Positions 12,163-25,200 of a stretch of DNA of 64,000 bases are shown here, piece by piece; the stretch's first letter is position 1; every line of letters starts with the position of its first letter. This DNA is from Lantana camara. Its lineage: Eukaryota > Streptophyta > Magnoliopsida > Lamiales > Verbenaceae. The position numbers were made by a program, and so were the translations under genes. The stretch covers positions 57,977,001 through 58,041,000 of the forward strand of contig CM074855.1 of NCBI GenBank assembly GCA_037501455.1, read 5' to 3'. A model generated the notes under the pieces. It did no database searches and was not told the DNA's origin. It was given only the letters and a program-made list of their open reading frames with translations.

Positions 12163-14423
12163 TGTTAGGAATAGTGCCCTAGAAAGCCGATTAGTCATAA
12201 TCCGTTTTGGGACTTTCCTAGTATCACAGATAATCTTTGAATAATATACGATTGATTAATATCATAGGCAAACACTTCTTTATATGCTCTTGTTTGGTAT
12301 GCGTTTACTTTAGCTGTGCATGTATGAGAACTCCCCTAATCCTGATGACTTTAGGACTTTACCATTTAGGAGAAATGGTTCATGAAACGAGCCCTATATC
12401 ACATAAGTCATGATAAGTAAAATACTCCAAGCCGATGAGTCCTACAGACAGTGGGAGTGTCAACCTGACTCCTCTAAGGCTTGCTTGTGGGATCATGCCC
12501 TTAAGAAGGACCACCTTGTTTCATGGAGGTGCAAAGTGTATAGTTGATACGTGCGTGATAAATGAGGGTGCTTACTTTAATAAGTAAGTTCACTGAGGTG
12601 CCCCGTGTGAGAAGATTCCTAAATGGGAAAGGAAGTTTCTATTTCAGGAAATGGAAACTTCAAGATTAGGAAATATCTCACGAGTCATTGATGTGATTAA
12701 TTGATCCTTAGACTTGAGGTTCCATGTCACTTTATGAGTTAACTCTGTAGTCTTAGGTATAAGCTTTAAAGGGTGTCGCCTTAGACAACTAATTCAAGGC
12801 TTATGCTGGGGCTGCACAAGTGACTCATGAAAGTGAATGAGAATCAAGAAAGGACCTACACTTGCGTTTGCAAGGTGATCTCTTATTGTGTAAGTCATTC
12901 ATATGCCATATGGAGTCCTTGGCCAAGGCAGTAGATCAAGACATCAAGAAAAGGGTTTCTTGGATTGAGATCAAATGGATATGAAATGCACTTGGCTTTA
13001 AGACCAGATTATTAGGGTTCTAATTATTCCCTTACCCTAGATCTTGGTTGAGAGATAGTAAGTAGGAGGATTGTATCTCACATGAATCAATAACTTAAAG
13101 GTTTTGTCGAATCCGAACATTCCAATTCAGCTAGGGGTTAAACATCTGTTGCTAGACTATGGTCGTTTAATCTGTGGACTGATTCATTAATTAGTGAATT
13201 AATGAATTGGGGTCACTGCTAATTGAATCGAGAACCTATAGGGTCACACACAACAACTTGGTTACATGAGTTAAGGTTTTAAAATGATTAAACGATTTAA
13301 TCGGGCCAAGAGGGTTCCACACGTGTGAACCACACGTGTGGCTCACGTGAGTGACACGTGTGTAAATATATGTGTATATTTATTTATGTGTTAAATAATT
13401 AATGTGATTAATTATTTAATAGACTTTGGTTTAATTTTGAATTAAAAAGAAAGTCTTATTTTGGAGAAAAATAATCTAGTTAATTAATTGTGAATTAATT
13501 AATTAGATAAAATAAGTTATTTATTTTAAATAAATAAAGTATAAAATTATCCAAAAATAGTTTGGATATTTTAGCTCTCTTGAAAGTTGATTTGAATTTG
13601 AATTCAAAGTCAAAGTCAAAATTACTTGATGATCAAGTAATAGGAGAGAGGGACCAAATCCTTAGTCCATAAGGACTAGGATTTTCGGCCACTCCCATCC
13701 TATATATAGGGGAGCTCGAGCTCCCCTTAGAGCTAATCGAGAATTCTTTTGGTTCATGTGCTGAACACCATCCTTTCTCCAAGATAAACGAAACCCTAGG
13801 TTAAGCCTAAACACTAGCTAGGGAACTAGCATCCATACTAGTTAGATTGTAGCCAAGTTGGTGGACTATCTCTAGAGATCTTCAAGTTAGAAGTTTTGAA
13901 GATTCGAGCTTTACCAAGGAGTGGAGATCAAGCCAAACGACAAGAAGGGATGATGAAACGATTCTGAACCCAACAGAAAAGGAGTGAAAAAATCGAACCA
14001 AAGAAGATGGCGAAAACAGTTCGTCCATATCTTGAAGGATGAATTTTTTCACGAGGGTTTTGTGACTGGCAGTTTTCTACTTTCGTAAAACTGGTTTTCG
14101 AAGGTAGTTTCAATCATGCTTTTCTCGTTTCATGTTTCTTTCTTTATGTTATATTGTTAAGAACTTCCCTAACATGATTTGAATCTAGGTTGGTGTGGAT
14201 TATTATCCCTACAATGGATTCTGAAGTAGAATGAGACTTTCGAGGGATGAGTTGCCATTACCGCATGAAGCGCGTTCGAGGGCGGCTCAAAACGTGTCAA
14301 GAAAGCTACTACCTAAGTGAGTTTCTTGACCTCTACGAATTTGGATTAGCGATTGCGAGTCTAAGATCCTTTTGTTGGAAAAATTTTAAATTTCCGCTGC
14401 TTTCAGATTCCTGTTTTCCAACA
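12163..14423 (+). repeat. Copia A 3' LTR
   Basis: A 2261-bp LTR ending TTTCCAACA, followed by the target duplication AAGAC (14424-14428). TATA box at 13701-13708, four CACGTG boxes at 13320-13360. It shares derived changes with the copy at 20012-22270 that are absent from the 5' LTR, which shows those two are duplicates of one 3' LTR. The small ORFs at 13928-14113 (minus) and 14247-14501 have no recognisable domains. Confidence 0.92.
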
Positions 14424-14732
14424 AAGACTTCCTGTGGCGCCCCGTCCGATAAATCGTACAAGTATGCATCACGAGAGAGATTACGTTACGCACTTATTTG
14501 ATTTAATTCCCTTTTTATGTGTATAATTCCAACTTTGATTGAAAACGTGACTTAATTGACTAAAATCCGAAATGGTAAAATATGAATTCTTGCATGACAA
14601 CTTAAGAACGGAACTTATGTGAATTTAAATAAATTGTTGGAGTTGGATTTAAATAGGACTTGTACCTATTTGTGTGTTTTGGGCCTAACTTAAGTTAGGA
14701 GAGTTGGGTTATTCGAGACCAATATGAGCTCG

Positions 14733-14752
14733 GGAATTCGAATTCGAATTCC
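14733..14752. repeat. 20-bp perfect palindrome built of GAATTC units
   Basis: GGAATTCGAATTCGAATTCC equals its own reverse complement. The same site occurs in C (25793-25812 and 54484-54503). It is extended by one 6-bp unit in the other B LTR (22580-22605). Conserved between B and C, it varies only in unit number. Confidence 0.85.
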
Positions 14753-15510
14753 AACACCAATATTGGGCTTGATTCGGTGATTCGGGTCTAACGGAATTTA
14801 CTTTATATTTTTCGGAAACCATTTGGACCTTAAACCTTTTAATTTTGACTTATTGGACCGAAAGTTATTTATTTGAGCCCAAATTCTATTTAAGCCTTTA
14901 GCCTCATATTATATCTTGGAAACCCTAACCTTGACCTAAAATTATTAGCCACCATACAAATATCTTTGTTCTCCTTTCATTTCATTTCCAACCACACAAG
15001 TTAGCTTCAAAGAGAATCATGGAGGAAATTCAAGGGAAGATCAAGACTTGAACCATCTTTCATTCTAAGAGCTCATATTCTTTGATTCCTCATTCCTTCA
15101 CAAGACAAGGTAAGCTTTGGATCTCTTTTGATGGATATTTCATTTCTAGTCTTGGATTGAAGCATGAAATTGTTGGCATGAACTTGAATGATGAGATCTT
15201 GAATTCCTTGAGTAAGCTTTGATGATTTGAATGCTCCTTATGTGTCTTAGTTGCTGGAAGTTCGTGTATGGAAGATTAGTGGTTTATATCTTCATGTTTG
15301 AGCTTGAAATTCCTGAAATGGGTGTTTGGGATTTTGGGCAAAAACCTTCCTAAACTTGGATTAATTGATGTTTTGATGCTAAGCATGAGTTATATGATGA
15401 TATACTTGAATTTCCTGATGATTTATGGTGGATTCCATGTTGGTTTGATGATTTTTGGTGTTCCCCTTGTTCTTCCCGAAACTGTCAAGTTTCTGTTCCA
15501 GATCTATGGC

Positions 15511-15701
15511 CAGAACGACCGTTCCTGTTTGTGCTTTAAGCCCGGAACGGCCCTTCCGGGCTAGGGTTTGGTTTTGGACGAACATGGGAACGCCCGTTCC
15601 CATGTATGCATGGACTGCAAACGGCCGGTCCCAGTCTCGCTGACTTTATGTGTGGGAAGGCCCGTTCCCATGCAAGGCTATGTATGGGAATGGCCGTTCC
15701 C
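15511..15701. repeat. Array of six 16-bp palindromes, B 5' LTR
   Basis: Copies related to GGGAACGGCCGTTCCC at 15511, 15543, 15586, 15617, 15654 and 15686. Centre spacing is 32, 43, 31, 37 and 32 bp, giving three pairs with about 32 bp within each pair. The copies are imperfect but keep the dyad. Function unknown. Confidence 0.85.
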
Positions 15702-17490
15702 GACCCCCTGTTCCCTTTTTATGCATGTTCCTTTGCGTTTACTTGATCCGTTTGAGATGCTTTAGGAATTATATGTTATGATATGACTTCGATTCCATTC
15801 TTAGATAATAATACGTCATTTTAATTGAATAACTTTGTATGAAAGTTTGTTCTATGTTATGCTACTTGACCTATGCGATCCATATCCTTCTATAATGCAT
15901 TGTTAAACATTGATACTTCGTTAATTGCATGATTTGGGAGAATATGTGAGCTATACTACGTGACCTATGTGTACAGTTCATTCCATATTACATATCATTC
16001 ATCTCTTGATACGCCGTGCGTCTTACTTGGTTCATATAGAGTTTAAGTCTGGGCTTCTGTATGTCTTGTCACAGAGTTTCGTGGTGCCGGTGGGCCCGTG
16101 GTTTAGAGTGTTTGGCCCTTCACACTCTCAGACTCTACTTGCACAAGGTGAGGTTTAGGATTTTGTATAGTTATGCGACCTATGGCCTTTACATGCTGAT
16201 TTCTACCCCTGCATGCGAGTATACCTTACAATAGATATGTATGTGTTGAATATGATATTTTCCTATGATCTTATGCTTGCACTTCTCCGTGGACGGGCTA
16301 TCCCTGCAGCGTGGGAATGTAAGTGTGTGAGTCCTATGCCGGTGGGCTATCCCTGCAGCATAGGAATACTTATATAAAAACCAGTTTTGTACCATATGTA
16401 AGTTATTTTTGAAAAACAGTCGTGTTGTAATTCTGTAACGAGATTTCCATGAAAGATTGGCGAATGTTATGTTATGTTACGATCTGTTCTGTTCCATTGT
16501 GGATCCAAGGAGCTATAGGATAGACAACCCTGGAACGGTATAGGGCCGTCAGGGATCAGTCTGTGTGAAGTTCCATTTGAGATATCTTCACGCGACCCGT
16601 GCGGTAGGGAAGGTGTGGTATCTTGAGCCTTCGGTGTACAGCCAGGGAGGGCACTTGTGGGTTCGCTACCCCTTGTGAGTCTTTTATTTATAGATGGTAA
16701 GGCCAATGCGTGGCTCTTCCATCATTGGAGTAGAGGTTGGATTGATTTTGATTTATGGTATGAGGAGTTGAGGTTGGAAGCTCGTACTCGCCGAGCAGTT
16801 GATTATGTCATGTTATGGAATTATGAATCGGGATAGAGTCTTTCTGAAAAATGATTTCTAAACTTATATCTATATCTATTTGGGTTATTTCCAATATGTT
16901 TTGGTATGCAACACCTATCCTCGGTTCATGAGTCCATCCTTTTATTCTGTGATGTGCTCTTCATATATATAAATATATATATTGTGGGTGTGCGTTAGCC
17001 CCCTCACTCGGTCAAGTTGACTGACCCCTTATTTACACTTTTAGTTGCAGGTTGTTGGCGTTGCTTGGCGGAAGTGAGTCCTTTGAGTTGCACTTTATCG
17101 GTCTAGTCTTTCTTCCTGCAATTGTCTTTTCATACACGTTACTTATGATTAGACTTGTAGACTTGAGATTATATTTTACTATTCGGTAGCCCTTTGTGGC
17201 ACTTGATGATTATTACCTTATGCTGATATTCGGGACTAGGGATTTATGCTAGTTGAACCCGTCACCTGCTTTACATGTTTTGTTCTAAATGCTTCCGCTA
17301 TCTATTGTTGTTGGTTTTAATTGCTTCCGTACTCTGAGTTTGTCAAGTTAGATCCGCCTAGCCTAGTGTTTGAGTTGGTCTCCCGTTCGCTATGATTCGG
17401 ATTCGGGCAGGGAGTTTCTATTTTGTAACCGAGTTTGGGTCATAGTACGGGGGATGTGGCATCCTCCGTTTGGGGTGTTACATCCTTAAG

Positions 17491-17502
17491 TGGTATCAGA
17501 GC
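17491..17502 (+). other. Element B primer-binding site (initiator-Met tRNA)
   Basis: TGGTATCAGAGC lies eight bases after the 5' LTR end. C and E have the same site with the same eight-base spacer. Confidence 0.9.
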
Positions 17503-17751
17503 TCTAGGTTGCAAAACCGAGCTCTTGAGTCGTGTTGAGTCTGTCTAGGTTATACGGCATAGGACAACTGGTTATGTGTGCATGTACATCTCAGTTTGAT
17601 AAGCTACACATTTGAATTCTCATCATATTGTTGGAATTATATAATGTGAAACATTACTTGCCTTTGATGTTGATGATTGATTTATTAAGTGACATGAGCA
17701 TTTACTGACCGACATACATATACCTGTACTGGAATTGTTGAGATCTTTAGG

Positions 17752-18852
17752 ATGCCTCCTAGACGCCGTGACTGAGAGGCTTCACCGGATGCGCCTAATC
17801 CACCTCCGCCACCACCACTGAATGCGGAGAACATTGTTCAGGCAATTCTCAATCAGTTACAACAGAATCAGAGACAGCAGACAACACCAGTTGAGGGTCA
17901 GGATGGTACTATCTCAGCTGTGTATAGGGAGTTTCGGAACAACAACCCTCCCAAGTGGTTTGGAGGAGATGATATTAAGGCTGAGGAGTGGTTAGCTGAG
18001 ATCAGTGGTATTTGGGAGATTTGCCCAGGGAGTTCTCAGGACAGGGCTGTTTGTACTGCTCGATTCATTCAGGGACAGGCAGCTAATTGGCTCAAAGGAG
18101 TTCGATCCAGACTTGAGAGGAGTGGTATGGAGTTCACTTGGGAGACTTTTGTGCATGAGTTCCACGAGAAGTATATACCTCATAGTGCACGAGAGCGCAA
18201 ACTTCAGGAGTTCTCTGAGCTGAAGCAAGGATCCAGATCTGTTGAGGACTACATTCTGGAGTTTGAGAGACTTGCTCCCTATGCTACCCACATCACTGAT
18301 GTTGATGCACACAGAGCCCGTCACTTTCTTCATGGGCTTCGAGAGGATATTCAGAGAGCTCTTCAGGCTGCCGATGTTAGCACTTGGGACGAGGTTACCA
18401 AGAGGCCTATTCAGATCGAGGCTCAGAGACGGAGATTGGGGGCCCCATCATTCTCTTCGGGCCGTGGTTCGGGTTCTGGATCGGGCAAGGAGCCCGCTAC
18501 TCATGATTCTACCACTTCTACACCAGCTTTCCATCCACAGGGCTTTATCAACAAGAAGCCCCGAACTACTACTCTCGTAGCACCTCCAGCTTTACTGGCC
18601 CTAGCTCAGGCCCGTTGCTCTCACTGTCAGGGTTCTCATCCATTGGAGAAGTGTTGGAGGTATTTGGGTAGATGTTTGGTGTGTGGTTCGGCTGATCACA
18701 GGAGGAATGCTTGTCCGAAGAAGAGGCCGGTGGTTCAGGCTCGTGCATATGCTCTTAATGTAGAGAAAGAAGCAGTAGAGGTTGATCAGAATGCTGTAGT
18801 AGAAGGTACAATAAACATTCATAGCACGAGCATAAATACATCGTTTATTTGA
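17752..18852 (+). pseudogene. gag: Element B gag (Gag only, early stop codon; pol absent)
   Basis: Gypsy Gag reading frame. The likely ATG is at 17752 (start MPPRRRD), but codon 8 is TGA (17773-17775). Downstream the frame is open to 18852, with no ATG between the stop and the conserved domain. It contains a retrotransposon Gag core (YREFRNNNPPKWFGG... to about 18420), a Ser/Gly-rich linker, and two zinc knuckles: CSHCQGSHPLEKC (CX2CX3HX4C) and CLVCGSADHRRNAC (CX2CX4HX4C). It ends INTSFI-stop, exactly where D continues [10 protein letters not shown], the protease active site. Gag would form the virus-like particle and bind element RNA. The early stop probably inactivates this copy. Confidence 0.85.
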
Positions 18853-18966
18853 CTCCTATTGTTATGTAATATACTTGCTAATTATAATATGCGTTGATTG
18901 TTGTAATTTTCAACTATGCTACCTTGATGTGCGTGGGCACAAGTACCTCAAGTAATTGTATTTTGT

Positions 18967-19436
18967 GCTAGAGAGATGTCAAGATCTCGTTCTCAGTGTG
19001 AGGAAGATTTAACTCTCTCTCTATTTACGTGCGTGGGAGATGTTAATCCTCTCAATTTATGTGTTAGAGAGTCGCAGGATTCTCTACTTATGTGATAGAA
19101 AGATGCCGGATTCTTTCTAAAACTTTGTGCACGAGAGATGTTGGATTCTCTTGTACTTAGATATTCGGGAGATGCTGGATTTTCTTGAATTTAGGGGTTT
19201 GAGAAATGCTGGAATTTCTTGAACTAGAATGTTGGAAGATGCTGGAAGCTGTCCAACTTAGGTTCAGAGACGGGGTTCTCTCAATTATTTGCTTGAGAGA
19301 CTGGGTTCTCTCAATTATTTGCTCGAGGGACGGTTCTCTCTTGTGTGATCGAGAGATGGGGTTCTCTCGTTTTCTAAGTTCGAGAGACGAGACTCTCTCA
19401 CTTATGTGTTGAGAGATGGGATTCTCTCTTGTTTGT
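18967..19436 (+). repeat. Dyad array between gag and polypurine tract, element B
   Basis: About 15 degenerate units, each with GAGAGA (or AGAAAGA) followed after 5-10 bases by TTCTCTC, repeating about every 30-40 bp. The later units (19265-19430) are best preserved (GAGACGGGGTTCTCTC type). Each unit can form a short hairpin. The same array is in C (26412-26860) and E (47154-47572), and it occupies the place of pol. Confidence 0.8.
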
Positions 19437-19852
19437 TGTGGTTGCGTTAAGCGTTGTTTTGACTACGGGTTGCTAGTGGTGAGTCTGAGATGACATCGAG
19501 GTTGGGTGCAGTTGCAGCTAGCCGATTATGAGAATGACCAACCGAGTTTGAAACAACTAATGGATGTGTCTTGGTTGCGATGCACGTCGACGACTGCGGA
19601 CTACAAGAAGCATGAACTGGATGTCCTTGAGGAAATAATGGTTCTACAATGAAGAGCCGACTAATCCTACAATAGAAGAATTACCATCTACTTCGGACTT
19701 GAAGATTGTGAAGTATCCGGACGAGATCCAAGATCGGGTTGTATAAAGGACAGAAATCAGAGAAATCAACTTGAGAGACTAAGGATGAGATGAAAAAGTT
19801 CTGACCCGGTTTGTTTGAAGCCGAGCAGCGAACCTGGGGACCAGGTTCTCCT

Positions 19853-19920
19853 AAGGGGGGGAGATTGTGGCGCCCCGTCTGATGAATCGTACAAGTATGC
19901 GTCACGAGAGAGATTACGTA
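19853..19920 (+). other. Element B polypurine tract and truncated 3' LTR head
   Basis: AAGGGGGGGAGAT (19853-19865) is followed by TGTGGCGCCCCGTC, the LTR start. Only about 55 bp of LTR remain before the sequence switches to copia A 3' internal sequence at about 19921-19926. About 420 bp before this (19440-19852) is 3' untranslated sequence without a recognisable gene. Confidence 0.85.
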
Positions 19921-20011
19921 AATGGCGCCCAAAGTCAATAGGCTCTCACAGTGCATCTTGAGAAGATGGGACTTACAGTAACTAAATGGCTTTTACGGGC
20001 AAGTGGGAGAT

Positions 20012-22270
20012 TGTTAGGAATAGTGCCCTAGAAAGCCGATTAGTCATAATCCGTTTTGGGACTTTCCTAGTATCACAGACAATCTTTGAATAATATACGA
20101 TTGATTAATATCATAGGCAAACACTTCTTTATATGCTCTTGTTTGGTATGCGTTTACTTTAGCTGTGCATGTATGAGAACTCCCCTAATCCTGATGACTT
20201 TAGGACTCTACCATTTAGGAGAAATGGTTCATGAAACGAGCCCTATATCACATAAGTCATGATTAGTAAAATACTCCAAGCCGATGAGTCCTACAGACTG
20301 TGGGAGTGTCAACCTGACTCCTCTAAGGCTTGCTTGTGGGATCATGCCCTTAAGAAGGACCACCTTGTTTCATGGAGGTGCAAAGTGTATAGTTGATAGG
20401 TGCGTGATAAATGAGGGTGCTTACTTTAATAAGTAAGTTCACTGAGGTGCCCCGTGTGAGAAAATTCCTAAATGGGAAAGGAAGTTTCTATTTCAGGAAA
20501 TGGAAACTTCAAGATTAGGAAATATCTCACGAGTCATTGATGTGATTAATTGATCCTTAGACTTGAGGTTCCATGTCACTTTATGAGTTAACTCTGTAGT
20601 CTTAGGTATAAGCTTTAAAGGGTGTCGCCTTAGACAACTAATTCAAGGCTTATGCTGGGGCTGCACAAGTGACTCATGAAAGTGAATGGGAATCAAGAAA
20701 GGACCTATACTTGCGTTTGCAAGGTGATCTCTTATTGTGTAAGTCATTCATATGCCATATGGAGTCCTTGGCCAAGGCAGTAGATCAAGACATCAAGAAA
20801 AGGGTTTCTTGGATTGAGATCAAATGGATATGAAATGCACTTGGCTTTAAGACCAGATTATTAGGGTCCTAATTATTCCCTTACCCTATATCTTGGTTGA
20901 GAGATAGTAAGTAGGAGGATTGTATCTCACATGAATCAATGACTTAAAGGTTTTGTCGAATCCGAACATTCCAATTTAGCTAGGGGTTAAACACCTGTTG
21001 CTAGACTATGGTCGTTTAATCTGTGGACTGATTAATTAATTAGTAAATTAATGAATTGGGGTCACTGCTAATTGAATTGAGAACCTATAGGGTCACACAC
21101 AACAACTTGGTTACATGAGTTAAGGTTTTAAAATGATTAAACAAGTTAATCGGGCCAAGAGGGTTCCACACGTGTGAACCACACGTGTGGCTCACGTGAG
21201 TGACACGTGTGTAAATATATGTGTATATTTATTTATGTGTTAAATAATTAATGTGATTAATTATTTAATAGACTTTGGTTTAATTTTGAATTAAAAAGAA
21301 AGTCATTTTGGAGAAAAATAATCTAGTTAATTAATTGTGAATTAATTAATTAGATAAAATAAGTTATTTATTTTAAATAAATAAAGTATAAAATTATCCA
21401 AAAATAGTTTGGATATTTTAGCTCTCTTGAAAGTTGATTTGAATTTGAATTCAAAGTCAAAGTCAAAATTACTTGATGATCAAGTAATAGGAGAGAGGGA
21501 CCAAATCCTTAGTCCATAAGGACTAGGATTTTCGGCCACTCCCATCCTATATATAGGGGAGCTCGAGCTCCCCTTAGAGGTAATCGAGAATTCTTTTGGT
21601 TCATGTGCTGAACACCATCCTTTCTCCAAGATAAACGAAACCCTAGGTTAAGCCTAAACACTAACTAGAGAACTAGCATCCTTACTAGTTAGATTGTGGC
21701 CAAGTTGGTGGACAATCTCTAGAGAGCTTCAAGTTAGAAGTTTTGAAGATTCGAGCTTTACCAAGGAGTGGGGATCAAGCAAAACGACAAGAAGGGATGA
21801 TGAAACGATTCTGAACCCAACAGAAAAGGAGTGAAAAAATCGAACCCAAGAAGATGGCGAAAACAGTTCGTCCATATCTTGAAGGATGAATTTTTTCACG
21901 AGGGTTTTGTGACTGGCAGTTTTCTACTTTCGTAAAACTGGTTTTCGAAGGTAGTTTCAATCATGCTTTTCTCGTTTCATGTTTCTTTCTTTATGTTATA
22001 TTGTTAAGAACTTCCCTAACATGATTTGAATCTAGGTTGGTGTGGATTATTATCCCTACAATGGATTCTGAAGTAGAATGAGACTTTCGAGGGATGAGTT
22101 GCCATTACCGCATGAAGCGCGTTCGAGGGCGGCTCAAAACTTGTCAAGAAAGCTACTACCTAAGTGAGTTTCTTGACCGCTATGAATTTGGATTCGCGAT
22201 TGCGAGTCTAAGATCCTTTTGTTAGAAAAATTTTAAATTTCCACTGCTTTCTGATTCCTGTTTTCCAACA
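20012..22270 (+). repeat. Copia A 3' LTR, duplicated copy
   Basis: Starts TGTTAGGAAT after the polypurine tract and ends TTTCCAACA, followed by AAGAC (22271-22275). Near-identical to 12163-14423. TATA box at 21548-21555. No gene. Confidence 0.92.
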
Positions 22271-22279
22271 AAGACTTCC

Positions 22280-25200
22280 TGTGGCGCCCCGTCCGATAAA
22301 TCGTACAAGTATGCATCACGAGAGAGATTACGTTACGCATTTATTTGATTTAATTCCCTTTTTATGTGTATAATTCCAAGTTTGATTGAAAACGTGACTT
22401 AATTGACTAAAATCCGAAATGGTAAAATATGAATTCTTGCATGACAACTTAAGAACGGAACTTATGTGAATTTAAATTAATTGTTGGAGTTGGATTTAAA
22501 TAGGACTTGTACCTATTTGTGTGTTTTGGGTCTAACTTAAGTTAGGAGAGTTGGGTCATTCGAGACCCATATGAGCTCGGGAATTCGAATTCGAATTCGA
22601 ATTCCAACACCACCATTGGGCTTGATTCGGTGATTCGGGTCTAACGGAATTTACTTTATATTTTTCGGAAACCATTTGGACCTTAAACCTTTTAATTTTG
22701 ACTTATTGGACCGAAAGTTATTTATTTGAGCCCAAATTCTATTTAAGCCTTTAGCCTCATATTATATCTTGGAAACCCTAACCTTGACCTAAAATTATTA
22801 GCCACCATATAAATATCTTTGTTCTCCTTTCATTTCATTTCAAACCACATAAGTTAGCTTCAAAGAGCATCATGGAGGAAATTCAAGGGAAGATCAAGAC
22901 TTGAACCATCTTTCATTCTATGAGCTCATATTCTTTGATTCCTCATTCCTTCACAAGACAAGGTAAGCTTTGGATCTCTTTTGATGGATATTTCATTTCT
23001 AGTCTTGGATTGAAGCATGAAATTGTTGGCATGAACTTGAATGATGAGATCTTGAATTCCTTGAGTAAGCTTTGATGATTTGAATGCTCCTTATGTGTCT
23101 TAGTTGCTGGAAATTCGTGTATGGAAGATTAGGGGTTTATATCTTCATGTTTGAGCTTGAAATTCATGAAATGGGTGTTTGGGATTTTGGGCTAAAACCT
23201 TCATAAACTTGGATTAATTGATGTTTTGATGCTAAGCATGAGTTATACGATGATATACTTGAATTTCGTGATGATTTATGGTGGATTCCATGTTGGTTTG
23301 ATGATTTTTGGTGTTCCCCTTCTTCTTCCCGAAACTGTCAAGTTTCTGTTCCAGATCTATGGCCGGAACGGCCGTTCCCATTTGTGCTTTAAGCCCGGAA
23401 CGGCCCTTCCGGGCTAGGGTTTTGTTTTGGGCGGCAAACATGGGAACGCCTGTTCCCATGTATGCATGGACTGCGAACGGCCGTTCCCAGTCTCGCTGAC
23501 TTTATGTGTGGGAAGGCCCGTTCCCATGCAAGGCTATGCATGGGAATGGCCGTTCCCAACCCCCTGTTCCCCTTTTATGCATGTTCCTTTGCGTTTACTT
23601 GATCCGTTTGAGATGCTTTACGAATTATATGTTATGATATGACTTCGATTCCATTCTTAGATAATAATACGTCATTTTAATTGAATAACTTTGTATGAAA
23701 GTTTGGTCTATGTTATGCTAATTGACCTATGTGATCCATATCCTTCCATAATGCATTGTTAAACCTTGATACTTCGTTAATTGCATGATTTGGGAGAATA
23801 TGTGAACTATACTACGTGACCTATGTGTACACTTCATTCCATATTACATATCATTCATCTCTTGATACGCCGTGCGTCTTACTTGGTTCATATAGAGTTT
23901 AAGTCTGGGCTTCTGTATGTCTTGTCACAGAGTTTCGTGGTGCCGGTGGGCCCGTGGTTTAGAGTGTTTGGCCCTTCACACTCTCAGACTCTACTTGCAC
24001 AAGGTGAGGTTTAGGATTTTGTATAGTTAAGCGACCTATGGCCTTTACATGCTGATTTCTACCCCTGCATGCGAGTATACCTTACAATAGATATGTATGT
24101 GTCGAATATGATATTTTCCTATGATCTTATGCTTGCACTTCTCCATGGGCGGGCTACCCCTGCAGCGTGGGAATGTAAGTGCGTGAGTCCTGCGTGGGTG
24201 GGCTATCCCTACAGCGTAGGAATACTTATATAAAAACCAGTTTTTGTATCACATGTAAGTTATTTTGGAAAAACAGTCGTGTTTTAATTCTGTAGCGAGA
24301 TTTCCATGAAAGATTAGCGAATGTTATGTTATGTTACGATCTGTTCTGTTCTGTTGTGGATCCAAGGAGCTATGGGATAGACAACCCTAGAACGGTATAG
24401 GGCCGTCACGGATCAGTCTGTGTGTAGTTCCATTTGAGATATCTTCACGCGACCCGTGAGGTAGGGAAGGTGTGGTATCTTGAGCCTTCGGTGTACAGCC
24501 GGGGAGGGCACTTGTGGGTTCGCTACCCCTTGTGAGTCTTTTATTTATAGATTGTAAGGCCAACGCGTTGCTCTTCCATCATTGGAGTAGAGGATGGATT
24601 GATTTTGATTTATGTTATGAGGAGTTGAGGTTGGAAGCTCGTACTCGCCGAGCAGTTGATTATGTCATGTTATGGAATTATGAATCGGGATAGAGTCTTT
24701 CTGAAAAATGATTTCTAAACTTATATCTATATCTATTTGGGTTATTTCCAAAATGTTTTGGTATGCAACACCTATCCTCGGTTCATGAGTCCATCCTTTT
24801 ATTCTGTGTTGTGCTCTTCATATATATATATATATATATATTGTGGGTGTACGTTAGCCCCCTCACTCGGCCAAGTTGACTGACCCCTCATTTACACTTT
24901 TAGTTGCAGGTTGTTGGCGTTGCTAGGCGGAAGTGAGTCCTTTGAGTTGCACTTTGTCGGTCTAGTCTTTCTTTCTGCAATTGTCTTTTCATACACGTTA
25001 CTTATGCTTAGACTTGTAGACTTGAGATTATATTTTACTATTCGGTAGCCCTGCGTGGCACTCTCATTCGGCCCCTTGTGGCACTTGATGATTATTACCT
25101 TATGTTGATATTCGGGACTAGGGATTTATTCTAGTTGAACTCGTCACCTGCTTTTCATGTTTTGTTCTAAATGCTTCCGCTATCTATTGTTGTTGGTTTT

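Larger units (their letters stand above)
245..14423 (+). mobile_element. Copia element A, complete but decayed, with a nested solo LTR
   Basis: Ty1/copia-type LTR retrotransposon bounded by LTRs of about 2.26 kb (245-2504 and 12163-14423). Both begin TGTTAGGAATAGTG and end in TTTCCA(A/T)CA. The target-site duplication AAGAC is at 240-244 and 14424-14428. A PBS follows the 5' LTR and a polypurine tract precedes the 3' LTR. Internal sequence is 2505-5253 plus 9483-12162 (about 5.4 kb), interrupted by an E-family solo LTR. Copia-type RT and RNase H remnants in the second half set the superfamily: integrase upstream of RT, and the D-D-I-L-L-I signature. All coding sequence is broken, so A is not autonomous. 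Confidence 0.92.
14433..17482 (+). repeat. Element B 5' LTR
   Basis: A 3050-bp LTR from TGTGGCGCCCCGTC to GGGGTGTTACA. It holds the 20-bp GAATTC-type palindrome (14733-14752), a weak TATA-like site (TACAAATA, 14955-14962), and six paired GGAACGGCCGTTCC-like palindromes (15511-15701). Its 3' half (from about 16009) is shared with E-family LTRs. No gene; ORFs of 60-88 codons within it arise largely from the palindrome array. Confidence 0.92.
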
